A DNA stretch of 64,000 nucleotides, from NCBI GenBank assembly GCA_033557465.1, contig CM066035.1, positions 898,349,309-898,413,308 on the forward strand, read 5' to 3'. Of the stretch, positions 22,593 through 33,772 are shown in pieces; position 1 is the stretch's first letter; each line of letters opens with the position of its first letter. The notes beneath the pieces are model-generated. The model did no database searches. It was not told the origin of the DNA and saw nothing but the letters and a program-made list of their open reading frames with translations. Both the position numbers and the translations under genes were made by a program. Source of the stretch: Ichthyophis bannanicus (Eukaryota; Chordata; Amphibia; Gymnophiona; Ichthyophiidae).

Positions 22593-24259
22593 CCAACACA
22601 GTCATCCTTGGATCGATTTACAAGATTAACTACCCCCGCTGGAACCCAGATTCCAAACAAAATAGGAGAGTGACCAAACAACTGAAAAAAAGAAAGCTGT
22701 AGCACCACATAATGTCCGACCTGCACAGAATCCTTCTCCTAGCCATTTGCATTGTTATACTGACTGCTCTATCCAGCAAAGCTCAATGGCACACCTTTAA
22801 CCACAGCACCATCCCAGTAATCTGTTGCCTCAGCTCACTATACAAAACTTGCCTACCACACAGAACGAGACAAAGAAACAACTGCAGACTGCTGTATATC
22901 CCTCTGCAGGAACATGTCGCTCAGGAAAAAACATTCAAACAACAAAAAATATACACAGTCTAAAATGCACCTTTATAAATGCCCGCTCCGCAAGAAACAA
23001 GATCCATATCCTCAACAACTACATAATCGACAACAACATAGACATATTATGCAAAACAGAATCCTGGTTCTCCAATACAGACACCGTTCTCATCAACTTG
23101 CTTTAAACACCTGATTATGACAGCTTCAACTGCTCTCATTCTGACCGCAGGGGCGGCAGCGTTTGCATCCTGGAAAGAAATAACTTAGGGCACGATTTTC
23201 AAAGGCCTTTATATGGGTAACTTCCCTAGTTACCCATGTAAAGGCCGTATCCAGGATTGTCGAAGAGCACCTACATGGATTGTGCCCTTTGAAAATCCCG
23301 GATATGTCCCTAACACGCCCAAATACCATGCAGGTAGCATTGTGGCATGTTAGGAGCGTTCCAGGGTGGAGCGGGGGTGGAGGAAAGGGTTAAATGTGTA
23401 GCAGCAATTTTTGGTGCTACCCGCTTAGCCCTCTGCGCTTTAAAGATAGGTGAGGTTTTTCCTCGCCTATCTTTAAGGCGCAAAGACTAAGCAGTTAGCA
23501 TTGAAAATTGCTGTTACCCGTTTAGCCTCAGCAGCTGCCAGTACATCCAGACAAACCCAGATTTTCACTTCCACCACCGCAGAAGTGAAAATCCAGGTTA
23601 AGGGGGTCGGTGGGCAAGCTATCCACTGCCACAGCACATAGCCTGCCTAATTGAAAATCGGGCCCTTATTGTTCAAGCAAACACAAGCCATCTCCACAGA
23701 TGGTCTTGATCTCAAAAGATTACATTATGTCTTGCCTACCACTCTCCTACAGCAAAGCACGATGAGCTATCGACCATTCTGGAAACAGCCAGTAATGTGC
23801 ACCCCTCTTCCTTCCTTACACTAATGGGTAACCTAAATCTATCCTCTGCTCCACTAAGCCAATCTAAATCCTCCATGGAAGCCATGAGACACCTCCAATT
23901 CACCTAACTGGTCCAAGCTCCAACATACTCTAAAGGAAACACCTTGGATCTCATATTCATCTAATCACAGCTTCTGAAACCCACACAGTCCCAAACCACT
24001 GCTCATGGAAGTACCATGGTCAGACCGCTACACTGTCACCTGCTACCTACCTGTATATCTTACCCCAATATCACAGACCATCCATAATATATGCCACCAC
24101 CGATTCAAGCCCCTCGGTAAATCTACTTTCACTGACAAAGTGCTCTCTTCTCTTGATGAAGAACACCAGGACCTTGACCTCACTATGAACAAATGGATAA
24201 GCACAATGCAAACCTTTACCACTTCACCTTTTACCAGTACTGTGAAACCACTGCATTGA
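22593..24259 (+). pseudogene. L2-clade LINE endonuclease region, plus strand
   Basis: The plus strand encodes the APE endonuclease N-terminus (I-N-A-R-S-A-R-N-K, I-D-I-L-C-K-T-E-S-W). Further on comes M-E-V-P-W-S-D-R-Y-T-V-T-C-Y near 24005, matching the SDH end of the domain (H changed to R). It is interrupted by the MITE at 23188-23665 and contains several stops and shifts. RT would have followed, but the LINE is broken by the fold-back at 24260. Confidence 0.7.
23185..23668. mobile_element. Harbinger-like MITE in LINE
   Basis: The ends gggcacgattttcaa (23188) and attgaaaatcgggccc (ending 23665) are inverted and flanked by TTA on both sides (23185-23187, 23666-23668). A 3-bp TTA duplication with GGGC-type ends fits PIF/Harbinger. 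An internal hairpin is formed by ctttaaagataggtgagg and its mirror near 23440-23480. Confidence 0.65.
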
Positions 24260-24562
24260 ATTCAAATTAAGGATAATGCAATGTCAACCTTAATTGAATA
24301 TTGAACTATAACCATGCCCAAATTCAGCCTAAATTTCACACAGCGTACTGATTAGAAGGGAGGGCTATAAGAAGGGAGTGCTGATATGTTCTGCACATGC
24401 GCAGCGTTTTTTCAGAGTAAATGGTGTCAAAACATCTTAGAGCAAGCCTCCAAGAAGATTGCATGGCTGTTCAGTACGCTGTGTGAAATTTCGGCTGAAT
24501 TTGGGTATGGTTATAGTTCAATATTCAATTAAGGTTGACATTGCATTATCCTTAATTTGAAT
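24260..24562. repeat. Fold-back element with 92-bp arms
   Basis: Arms 24260-24351 and 24471-24562 are reverse complements with about one mismatch. The loop is 119 bases. A hammerhead-like core follows 88 bases downstream (24650). The flanking duplication could not be located, so the outer limits of the insertion are unknown. Confidence 0.75.
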
Positions 24563-25140
24563 CTCAAACAGTAGTAAAATGTGAAAAAGTAAAAAAGTTT
24601 TAATTCAGATTTCTCTTATAGTCAAACACTCGGCAGCTTTACCTATCCCCTGAAGAACCTCCTATGTTTGAGAGAAACGCGACTACAACGTTGCATGTGA
24701 GGTGTTGGGAATATACAAGAAGACACAAGTGAAGATAACATAATAGAAAAGCGAAGATAACATTCTCCTATATTATCAAGGAACTGTATGAGAAGTAACA
24801 GTGAAGCTAAGTGTTTGTTTCACTTTTATTAGAGACTTAAGATTGATATTTAAAGCACATGGAGAGAGGGTGTTAAAAAAATTTGAAAAAGAGCTGAAAT
24901 CAGTCATTGATGCCAACAGGCGCCGCTGGCTATTTGAATTTTCAATTTCCAGCAGTGGGCAGCCGACAAGTCTGAGACGATTTCTATGCTCGCTGTTTAA
25001 AGTTTACGTATCACATCACCCTCCGGTTTTTTCTGTATGAGTTGGTTACTATAGAGAAAGAAATGGCAGGTCTTAGCTATCAGACGGATGTGTGTGGAGA
25101 AGGAGAGAGAAGAGTCCCTCTCTCACTCCCTGAGAGCCAC
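24563..25140. other. Probable remainder of the fold-back/ribozyme-like element
   Basis: Contains a partial hammerhead-like motif at 24650-24705 (CUGAAGA core, GAAAC, GUU) and an open stretch at 24801-25040 with no recognised domain. Its relation to the fold-back is inferred from position only. Confidence 0.3.
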
Positions 25141-25640
25141 CAGAGACGTCTCTACCTTCAGGAAGCTCTTGAAGACTCACCTATTTACCGAACACTTCTA
25201 TACTCCACCAACTTTGTAACAGACTGTCTACCACGCCAACAGACTGAACCCCTTAGGCACCCGGCAGAGCACAAACCTTATGTAAATAGTTAAATCTGAG
25301 ACTAACCACAGAAATCAAGGACTTCCGAAAACAGCTGAAGACAACATCGATTACTATGGACATACCCCCTGAACCAGCATACAAGTCAGATCATCAACCC
25401 CCCCCCCCCCCACCATCCCAAGACTGTATATAAGACTGTATAATAGCTCATGATGTATAATAGCGCACTATGTAGATAAACCAAATCTAATCACATCCCC
25501 GCCAACACATACACACCACTCTACACTGCATGAAAACATTTGCCCCCTTGATTGTTTGCCGTGGAAACCGCTTTGATTGAATGATAAGGCGGTATATAAA
25601 TACCATTAAATAAATAAATAAATAAAATAAATAAATTGTT
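25140..25640 (+). mobile_element. L2 LINE 3' ends, plus strand
   Basis: Two successive L2-type C-termini are readable (F-R-K-L-L-K-T-H-L-F near 25155 and the D-F-R-K-Q-L-K-like end near 25320). Then come a C-run, a 3' UTR and the terminal stem-loop aaccgctttgattg ... ataaggcggtat with an AAATAAAT tail ending near 25640. The second end is closely related to the LINE at 7529-10150. Confidence 0.7.
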
Positions 25641-25679
25641 AAATGTAAGCACAGTTAACACTGCTGTATATAGCTTTGA

Positions 25680-26325
25680 AAAAGCGTTCTATGTAAATGA
25701 AGATCTGTTCCATGTAAACCACCTTGAGATTCTGAAAGGCAGTATATAAAAAATGTTAAATAAATAAAGACATCTCCAAGGTTGCAAGCCAAGGAAACGG
25801 AGGAGTAGAGAGTTTTCCACAGACTGAGAAAGGAGGAAGAGGAGAAGAGCTTTTAGGGGAAAAATAAGAAGCTTGGTTTTGACCATGTTCAGTTTCAAGT
25901 GGCGGTGAGACATCCAAGCAGCAATGTCAGAAAGGCAGGCAGAGATCCAGGTCTGGATTGCCAAAGAGATTTCAGGTGTAGAGAGGTAGATCTGGGAGTC
26001 ATCAGCATAAAGAAGGTACTGAAAGCCATGGGAAGAGATAAGCGCACCAAGGGACTGGGTATAGAAAAAGAAAAGGAGCAGACCCAAGACAGATCCTTGG
26101 GGTATGCCAATCGAGAGCAAGATAGCAGCAGAGGAGGAGCCACCAGAACAAACACTGAAAGAGCGATGGGAGAAATAAGAGGAGAACCAGGATAGTACAG
26201 AGCCCTTAAAACCAAGTGAAGACAGGGTATCGAGGAGAAGGTTGAGGTCAACAGTGTCAAAGGCAGCAGAGAGGTCAAGAAAGATGAGGACAGAGAAAAG
26301 GCAGTCATTTTGGAAAACAGCTCGG
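25680..26325 (-). pseudogene. L2-clade LINE reverse transcriptase fragment, minus strand
   Basis: The minus strand encodes [21 protein letters not shown] and Y-A-D-D-S-Q-I-Y-L, the standard RT blocks of L2-like LINEs. A separate plus-oriented LINE tail lies at 25700-25770. The RT frame stops matching at about 26325, where Ngaro hydrolase sequence starts. Confidence 0.75.
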
Positions 26326-28372
26326 CTTCCACCTGGACATTGTGAATATACAGTGGATGGGCAAGAGGGGGATGCAGCAGGGCCAGCTGTGGCCTGCACT
26401 ATCTGTCCAACTCCAGAAGGGCCATCCACCGCAGGTTGTCGTCCTCCACTTGGGTGGGAATTACCTGGTATATACCAAGGGCATAGATCTGATGATCCAG
26501 ATCAAAAGGGACTTGGCCTGCATGTGCGTCGCACTAGGGGTGGTTGTCATCTGGTCCCAGATCCTCCTCCAGCTAAAATGGGTGGGGGCCTGCAGGCCGG
26601 TATTCAAGAGTAGAAGGAAATTGAACACTGAAGTGGGACACTTTGTGCGGGCACTGGGGGGGGGCGCAGTGGTGGTGGTTAGGCATGAGGGCATAGAGGC
26701 AGGTTGGGCCATCTGTGTACAAAGGTGATGGGGTACACTTGAATGACATCGGCCTTGAGGTCTTCAACGAGGACCTGCAGAGGGTTGTCGGTTCAGTGTT
26801 CACTATGGGGTGAGTCAGGCCGTGGCCCCTCCTGGTGGTGGGATCTCACGAAAAAGGGGGGTACCACATGGAAATATGGCAAAAGGGGACCCAGGTATCG
26901 CAGAGGGGTGCCTGGGTTTGGCAAAAGTGGGGATGGTCAAGTATCAGGGTCAGGGATGACTGACCACAGTGGCCAGAAATAAAAACACAAGGCTTGCTCC
27001 AGGGAGCCAACACGGAGTGGTTGGTGGCAGGACGAAAAGGGGAGTCTCTGCCATGGCGCAGCCAGGGGTCCCTTAATGGGGCAATGACGGATTGAGGAGT
27101 TCGGGGGGGGGGGGGTTCCTTGGTTAGCATGGGGGCTATTACATGGTCAGGGTAATTGTTATGATTAGTGTGATTGTTATGTTATTGTATCACGTTTATG
27201 GTGTATTGTACTTGCTCGGGATAATGTAGGGGAGGCCCACAAGCTGTGGCCTTGTCAACCCACCAATAAAGTGTTGATGATAAGCAGAGTGGTCTTAATA
27301 TAATGCTTGGAGGGGAAAGGGGGGAACGGTGAGAAAAATGGGGAGATGGGAGGAGGAAGGGGAAAAGGGAAGGGGGAAAGGTAGGCAGGGCTACAGCTGG
27401 AGCCTGGAGGCCAGTGCGGCATGCCCCTGGTTATTCCAGGCCGGCCCTCAAGGAGGGATGGCCCATAACCGGGTGGCCGCTGGTAGGAGGGCTTGGCCAG
27501 GCCACATGGTTGGGCAGGATGGGGAGGGGGCGGGGAGGCCCAGCGGAGATAAAGGCCAGGGCTGTGGGCTGCCTGGTCTTTTTCCTTGTGGCCGCAAGCC
27601 CACCCTCCCCTCCCTAGATGTCAGGTGTCAGGTAGGTGGGGTGGGGTGGGGGGGAGGGGAATATTATGGCGGGTGGGCGGGGACCTTACTGGTAGGTCAC
27701 CAAAAGGGGGGGTACCATATGGAAATATGGCAAAAAGGGACCCAGGTAGCACGGGGGGGGGGGGTGCCTGGGTTTAGAAATAGGGGGGTCAGGTATCAGG
27801 GTCAGGGATGTCTGGCCCTAGTGGCTAGAAATGAAAACACAAGGCTCGCTCCCGGGCGCCAACACAGAGCAGTTGGTGGCGGGATGAAAAGGGAAGTCCT
27901 GGCAATGGCGTGGGCTGGGGGTCTCTAAATGGGGCAATGACGGAATGGTACCTTCCCACGGGGAGGTGTCCTTGGGGAGGAGGGGGGTGTTCCATGGTTA
28001 GCACGGGGCTATTACATGGTCCGGGTAATTTATTTATTTTATTTATTTATTAAATAACATAATTGAGTGCAACATAACTATTTACATAAATTGATATGAT
28101 TATTGTGATTGTTATGTTATTATATTATCGTTATGGTGCACTGTACTTGCTCGGGATAAGGTAAGGGGGCCCACAAGCTGTGGTGTTATCAACCCACCGA
28201 TAAAGTGCTGCTGATGAGCAGGATGGTCTTATTGTAATGCTTGGGGGAATAGGGGGAGGGGATGGTGAGGTAAATGGGGGGATGAGAGGAGGAAGAGGAA
28301 AAGGGGGAGGGGGAAAGGTAAGCAGGGCTACAGTCGGCGTCCGGAGGTCAGTGTGGCATGCCCCCAGTTATG
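26325..28372 (+). mobile_element. 3' end of a second Ngaro-type family (B1-A2-B2)
   Basis: After a hydrolase fragment, a block of about 590 bp (26845-27435) recurs at 27695-28372, separated by about 255 bp of different sequence. Shared landmarks are ggtaccacatggaaatatgg / ggtaccatatggaaatatgg, tacttgctcgggata, cccacaagctgtgg and aaagtgttgatgat / aaagtgctgctgat. This is the B1-A2-B2 part of the split direct repeat plan of Ngaro/PAT elements. The sequence differs from the element at 32719, so it is a separate family. A short AT-rich insertion sits in B2 (28026-28085). The 5' part is missing. Confidence 0.7.
26330..26812 (+). pseudogene. SGNH hydrolase fragment of the second Ngaro family
   Basis: The plus strand reads [11 protein letters not shown] (block III, the usual Asp replaced by Tyr), then L-V-I-W-S-Q-I-like sequence. 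After one frameshift near 26725 comes D-G-V-H-L-N-D-I-G-L-E-V-F (block V with the catalytic Asp-x-x-His). The N-terminal Ser block is absent. It is parallel to the hydrolase at 33773-34474 but strongly diverged. Confidence 0.65.
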
Positions 28373-28569
28373 CCTCTTTAGCTTACACGATTCCCACACC
28401 TCTGAATTCTGTTCTTTATGAATACATCTTGCAGTGTTATTCTATACTGCAGTCTACCATTTCAGAACAGACTAGTCACAGCCTTTCTACAAACACAGCA
28501 GAATGTTTTCTAAGTACTGGCCTTTTTCCATGTCTCTGGCAGGAATAACGGACACATCTGCGGGGACCT
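28373..28569. other. Short non-coding stretch
   Basis: Between the Ngaro fragment and the LINE 3' part. No boundaries or coding signal seen. Confidence 0.3.
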
Positions 28570-29950
28570 TACAAAACATCCACAGTCCTTTCCTGAGTAT
28601 GTTTTATACATCCGTGGGTGCTATGTACCCGAATATGTTCATAGACCTTTTGGCAGGTAAAAATCCCTGGTGCGCATACAAACCCTTATTCGGTTTCTGG
28701 AATAACCTCCTTAGTGTTTTGGGTGAGGTAAATGTTTTGTTTCTAGTGATGTACAGGACCTCTGTTTACTTGTAGTTTATTGCTAGCCTATATTCTGTCA
28801 GCCATTGCGCAACCTCATTGAAACAATTTATTATTTCCGTTTGGTCTGGTTTTGAAGTGTCATAAGGTGTGTATAGCATAATGTCATTTGCATAGATGTG
28901 GATGTACACATTATGTTTCTGAATAATGGAAAAATTGGCTGTATGTTGACGTTGAATAGTAAAGAGGAAAGGGCGGAACCTTATCGGACTTCTTGGTATT
29001 TTGTTTATATGGAACAGATTTATTTGGTCCTATTTTCACTTGTTGTTAACAGTTTGTTAAGTATGACTGGAATCAGTTTAGTGTTGTATTTTCGATTCCA
29101 ATCGCTTGTAGTCTTGCTAGTAGGAAGTTATTACAGATTCAAATTCAGCTATGTCTAAAAATATGAGTATAAATCCCTGTTTAGGTTTCTCAATACCTTT
29201 TATAAGTCTGTCTATAAGTGAAGTTAAGAATGTTTCTACTCTGTGGTGTGGTCTGAAACAGTGTTGCTGTGGGTCCAGTGGTGCATGTGTGTCAATGTGT
29301 AACTCAGACATTTTTGTGTACTGAAATGTTTTGTTTGATGTAAACCGCGCTGATGTCAAATAGTGCGGTATATAAGAAATGTAAATAAATAAATAAATAA
29401 ATAAATAAATGTGGTCTTGAAGATCTTGTTGTACTACTTTTTCTACCACTTTCGATAAAGGGTAGACTACACATGGGTCTGTATAAAGCTGTTTTGTTTC
29501 TGTTGGAGGGGTGGGTTTTAGTGTTGGCCGAAAAGAAGCCGTTTTAAGTCCTGTGGGCATGTAGCCTTGTGCAATGGAGAGTTGTACTAGTTTGAATAGT
29601 ATGGGGCATAGTTCAGCTCTTTCTATTTTTATCCAGCTTACTGGATCAAGTGGCGATGTGGTTCTGTTCAGATTGATGGTTATGTTTTCAGTGTTTTCTG
29701 TGGTAAGTGATTTGAAAGATTGCCAAGATGTGTTGGTGACGTTGTTATTTTTTCATTGGCGTTTTGGAGTTGTTGTTGTTGACTTTACTCTGGAAGATAT
29801 AAACCATTATTTGCAGGCTGGGAATTTTATCTGGTTTTCTTGGTTGGGGTCCTTTGTTAGGGATTGTGCTATATCAAATAGCTTCCTTGGGCGGTTCAGT
29901 GAGCTCATGATGAGTTTTGTGTGATATTATTCCTTTTTATGTTTGTTGAT

Positions 29951-32409
29951 CATGTTATCAGGGCCGGATTTACCTTGAGTGAGGCCCTACGCCAACAAAA
30001 ATTGTGGGCCCCCAGCAGGGGCGGCCCAAGGGGGGTGCGGGACCTCATTTGCATAAGGGGCCTCATTTGCATAAATATTTGCATAATGTTACCATATACT
30101 TTTAGTAAACGTGCCTCTTAATGAGTGTATGGATGAAGAAAGACTAAAAGATTTCTACATTACTATAATCCAGTGCCAACTGCCAGACACATTAGGAACT
30201 ACTACAAACACTGCCCATTTAGAACCCATAGCAAACCCGCCATATCCTAACAGCACTACCAGGACTCATAAAGCACCATACTCTACCAATCAAAAGGCAA
30301 CACTGCAAATATTAAACCAATACATTTCAGAGAACAACAATACATGACCTACTGGGGAAAGAGAACAAGTGGCAATGTCAAATAGGAATTATATAAACAG
30401 AACACCTCAGCTCAGTTACACATGCAGAACATAGACCATCACCAAACAAGTAATCACAATTTAGAAACAGGAAGACAATAATTAAACTGGGAATCCCAAA
30501 AGCCAAACTTGGAATGTACAACACTGTAGAAATAAAACTATACATTAATTTGCTCTTGTACTAAACAAAGCGCAGACGTTAATGATGCACATTTACCAGA
30601 GCTGACATATTCCAATTAATAAATTCAAAATAAAGAGATATTTTTCTACCTTTTGTGCATTTTTTTCAGCTGCAATTGCTCCAGCCACTTTCTTCTGGTT
30701 TCTTCGTGTCTTCTGCTAACTCTCCATCGTCTGCTGTCCATTTGTCCTTTCTTCTCTCTTCTAGTTCTTTCCATTCTCTCTCTACATCTGCTTTAACATA
30801 CTAATCTTTCTCCTTTTGCTCTTTCCTCATTCCTATTTCATCCACTCAAATTTTACCCCTCCATCCTCAATCCCCACTTACTCTCCCAATACCCGGCCAA
30901 TTGTAGATTTTTTATCCCTCCCACACAAAATATTTTTTCCCTTCTCCATTTTACTCTTCCAGCCCCATCCCATTCTAATCCTCCCCCAACATCAGCTCCC
31001 TTCTAGTTCCAGCCTCACCCAGCATCCATTCCCTTCTAGTCCCTGCATCAGCCCATTTCCAGTCCTAGCCACCCATCAGCCCATTTCCAGTCCTAGCAAC
31101 CCCCCAACCCAATACCAGTCCTAGCCCCCCATCAGCCCACTTACAGTCCTAACCCCCATCACCCCATTTTCAGTTTAAGCCCCCCCTATAACCCATTACC
31201 AGTCCTAACCCCCCATCAGCCCACTTCCAGTCCTAACCCCATCAACCCATTTCCAGTCAGCCCCCCATAGCCCATTACCAGTTCTAACCCCCCCTCAACA
31301 GCCCACAGCCCATTACCAGTCTTAACCCCCCCAATAGCCCATTGCCAGTCCTAACCCCCCCCCATCAGCCCACAGCCCATTACCCGTCCTAACCCCATCA
31401 GCCCACCTCAAGTCCTAACCCCATCAACCCATTTCCAGTCAGCCCCCATAGCCCATTGCCAGTCCTAACCCCCCCCCCATCAGCCCACAGCCCACTTCCA
31501 ATCCTAACCCCATCAACCCATTTCCAGTCAGCCCCCCATAGCCCATTGCCAGTCCTACCCCCCCCCCCATCAGCCCACAGCCCACTTCCAGTCCTAACCC
31601 CATCAACCCATTTCCAGTCAGCCCCCCATAGCCCATTACCAGACAGCCCCCATCAGCCCACAGCCCATTACCAGTCTTAAACCCCCCATAGTCCATTACC
31701 AGTTCTAACCCCCCCTCAACAGCCCACAGCCCATTACCAGTCTTAACCCACCCCATAGCCCATTACCAGTTCTACCCCCCCCCCAACAGCCCACAGCCCA
31801 TTACCAGTCCTAACCCCATCAGCCCACCTCCAGTCTTAACCCCCCCAACCCATTTCCAGTCCCAGCCCCCCCAATAGCCCATTACCAGTCCTACCCCCCC
31901 CCCCCCATCGGCCTAAAGTAAAATTGATTTAAACCCTCCGGGTGCACTGTGTTCAGACGGAAGATCCATTTCTGCTCCAAATTTTGCAGAATCTGAACGC
32001 GATCACCACCTCTAGGGTTGGGGGGCACATGGTCCAAAATTCGCCAGCATGGACTGACCCGCGGGGCCCCCTCTGCCTGGCTGAATCCCTCCCTCCCTCC
32101 GCGACGGCTGAGCCCCTCCGTGCCGGCTTTGGTTTCCCATCAGCCCCTGCGGGCTTAACAGAGACGCGAGGGAGACACTCTCCCTTCACGCCTCTCAAAG
32201 CCGGCACGGAGGGAGGGAGGGAGGGACGGATTCAGCCGGGCAGAGGGGGCCCCGCGGGACAGTCCATGCTGCCGCGGCGGCAGCCATGTTTTTTTTTTTT
32301 TAAATTTATTTATAAGAAGGCTAACAATTTTTTCAATTTTTGTGGGCCCTTATCAGCTGTGGGCCCTACGCCACGGCGTAGTATAGGTAAATCCGGCCCT
32401 GCATGTTAT
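29951..32409. mobile_element. Non-autonomous hAT transposon, different ends but shared internal region (2443 bp)
   Basis: Perfect 16-bp terminal inverted repeats CAGGGCCGGATTTACC / GGTAAATCCGGCCCTG bound 29959-32401. A perfect 8-bp duplication catgttat lies at 29951-29958 and 32402-32409, interrupting the LINE. The middle (30476-31915) is homologous to the internal part of the TAGGGTTGCC elements (AT-rich leader, then C-rich minisatellite). The outer 500 bp on each side are unrelated to those elements. A GC-rich inverted repeat (gcggggccccctctgcc and its mirror, about 32055 and 32245) lies near the right end. No transposase. Confidence 0.9.
31040..31915. repeat. Pyrimidine-rich minisatellite inside the third hAT
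   Basis: Units built on catcaacccatttccagtca, cccatagcccattaccagt and cagcccacagccca, with a higher-order repeat of about 105 bp visible at 31430-31640. Confidence 0.85.
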
Positions 32410-32718
32410 AGTATTCATGTAATTTTAGCATGTTTTTGCTTTGATCTTCTATAACTTTTGAGTGTCTCCATTTTTGCTCCATCTTTTTAAGTTTTCTCTT
32501 GATGTCTATTAGTTATTTCGTGTACCAAGTGGTATTTTGTTTATATTTCTTGGTGTATCTTGTTTATGGTGCTGAGGCTGCTTCGCTCATGACTTTGTTC
32601 CAGTTATTTATTATTGTGTCAGTTTCAGATATTTTTATGTCTAGCTATGGAATAGTTTCTTTAAGGAACGTTTGTTTGTCAAAGTGCCGGAATTGGCGAT
32701 TTGATGTGTAATTACTGT

Positions 32719-33177
32719 AACCGGGTAGCCGGACCCGGCGCTCCCCCCTTGCTCTCCCCTCCCCCCACCCCCACTCCTTTCCCCCCTCCATCCCACAAAT
32801 TCCACAGACAACAATTCTTGGTACAACTGGTCGCAGCTTTATTCCCAAAACAATCTCTTCAACATTAAACAGTAATACAGATCCAACCAAACCCCAGCGG
32901 AGCGATGCGCCGCCAGCCATGCAATTAGCAAAGCGACCCCGCTTCTGCTCTGGCCAGGGTCATGCCACCGGCCAAGCTCCTGCCAACCCTATCCAACTTC
33001 TCCATATTACTAGCAAAAGTCTTCCAGGGGTTGTCCGGGGCGAGGGCACCCCGCCCCCGCCCAAACTCGCCTCAGGCTCCGGACCCAGGAAACCTCCGGG
33101 ATCCCGCTCACGCCCCCCCTGCTGCGACACCCCACAACTTGCCTCCCCCACCGATGACCGAGAGGGTGGGTGCCTCA
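32719..33177 (-). repeat. Ngaro B2 repeat (3' terminus)
   Basis: Begins aaccgggtag on the plus strand and matches B1 at 33421-33808 almost throughout. It contains the gcaattagcaaagcgacc and aacagtaatacagatcc landmarks. A stretch at about 33108-33177 joins it to A2 and has no counterpart in B1. Confidence 0.8.
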
Positions 33178-33420
33178 CTCTCTGCCCGATCGCATGTGCT
33201 CCGGCCACACTAACAATGCCGGAGCACATGGTGTTGCTCCCCTTCTGATTGGCTCCGCTCGCCGAAACACCGAGCGGAGCCAATCAATTTAAACAACGTG
33301 CCCGGCGTATCCACGCTGGCGTGCTCTCGCCCCCACCGCCTATCGCACACGCAGGGTCCCGCGCCAGGCCGAGCACCCAGTTACGTGCGGGCACCGGGAC
33401 CCTGCCCGCGCCCTTTTACT
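33175..33420 (-). repeat. Ngaro A2 repeat
   Basis: Matches A1 at 39070-39314. Landmarks are gattggctccgctcgcc, gcggagccaatcaattta, and the cccttttact end that abuts B1. The central gattggctccgct / agcggagccaatc pair forms a strong hairpin. Confidence 0.8.
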
Positions 33421-33772
33421 AACCGGGTAGCCAGACCCGGCGCTCCCCCTCGCTCCCCCCTCCCCCCACACCCATTCCTTTCCCCCCTCCATCCCACAAA
33501 TTCCACAGACAACAATTCTTGGTACAACTGGTCGCAGCTTTATTCCCAAAACAATCTCTTCAACATTAAACAGTAATACAGATCCAACCAAACCCCAGCG
33601 GAGTGATGCGCCGCCAACCATGCAATTAGCAAAGCGACCCCGCTTCCGCTCTGGCCAGGGTCATGCCACCGGCCAAGCTCCTGCCACCCCTATCCAACTT
33701 CACCATATTACTAGCAAAAATCTTCCAGGGGTTGTCCGGGGTGAGGGCACCCCGCCCCCGCCCCAACTCGCC

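Noticed and set aside
27329..27928. A 199-codon glycine-rich frame
   Set aside because: It spans the B1-A2-B2 non-coding repeats of the Ngaro fragment, and its content is set by G-runs.
32719..33420. A separate non-autonomous Ngaro copy in tandem with the full one
   Set aside because: The same A2-B2 block follows the other full copy at 53880-54597, so it is the normal split direct repeat end of the element.
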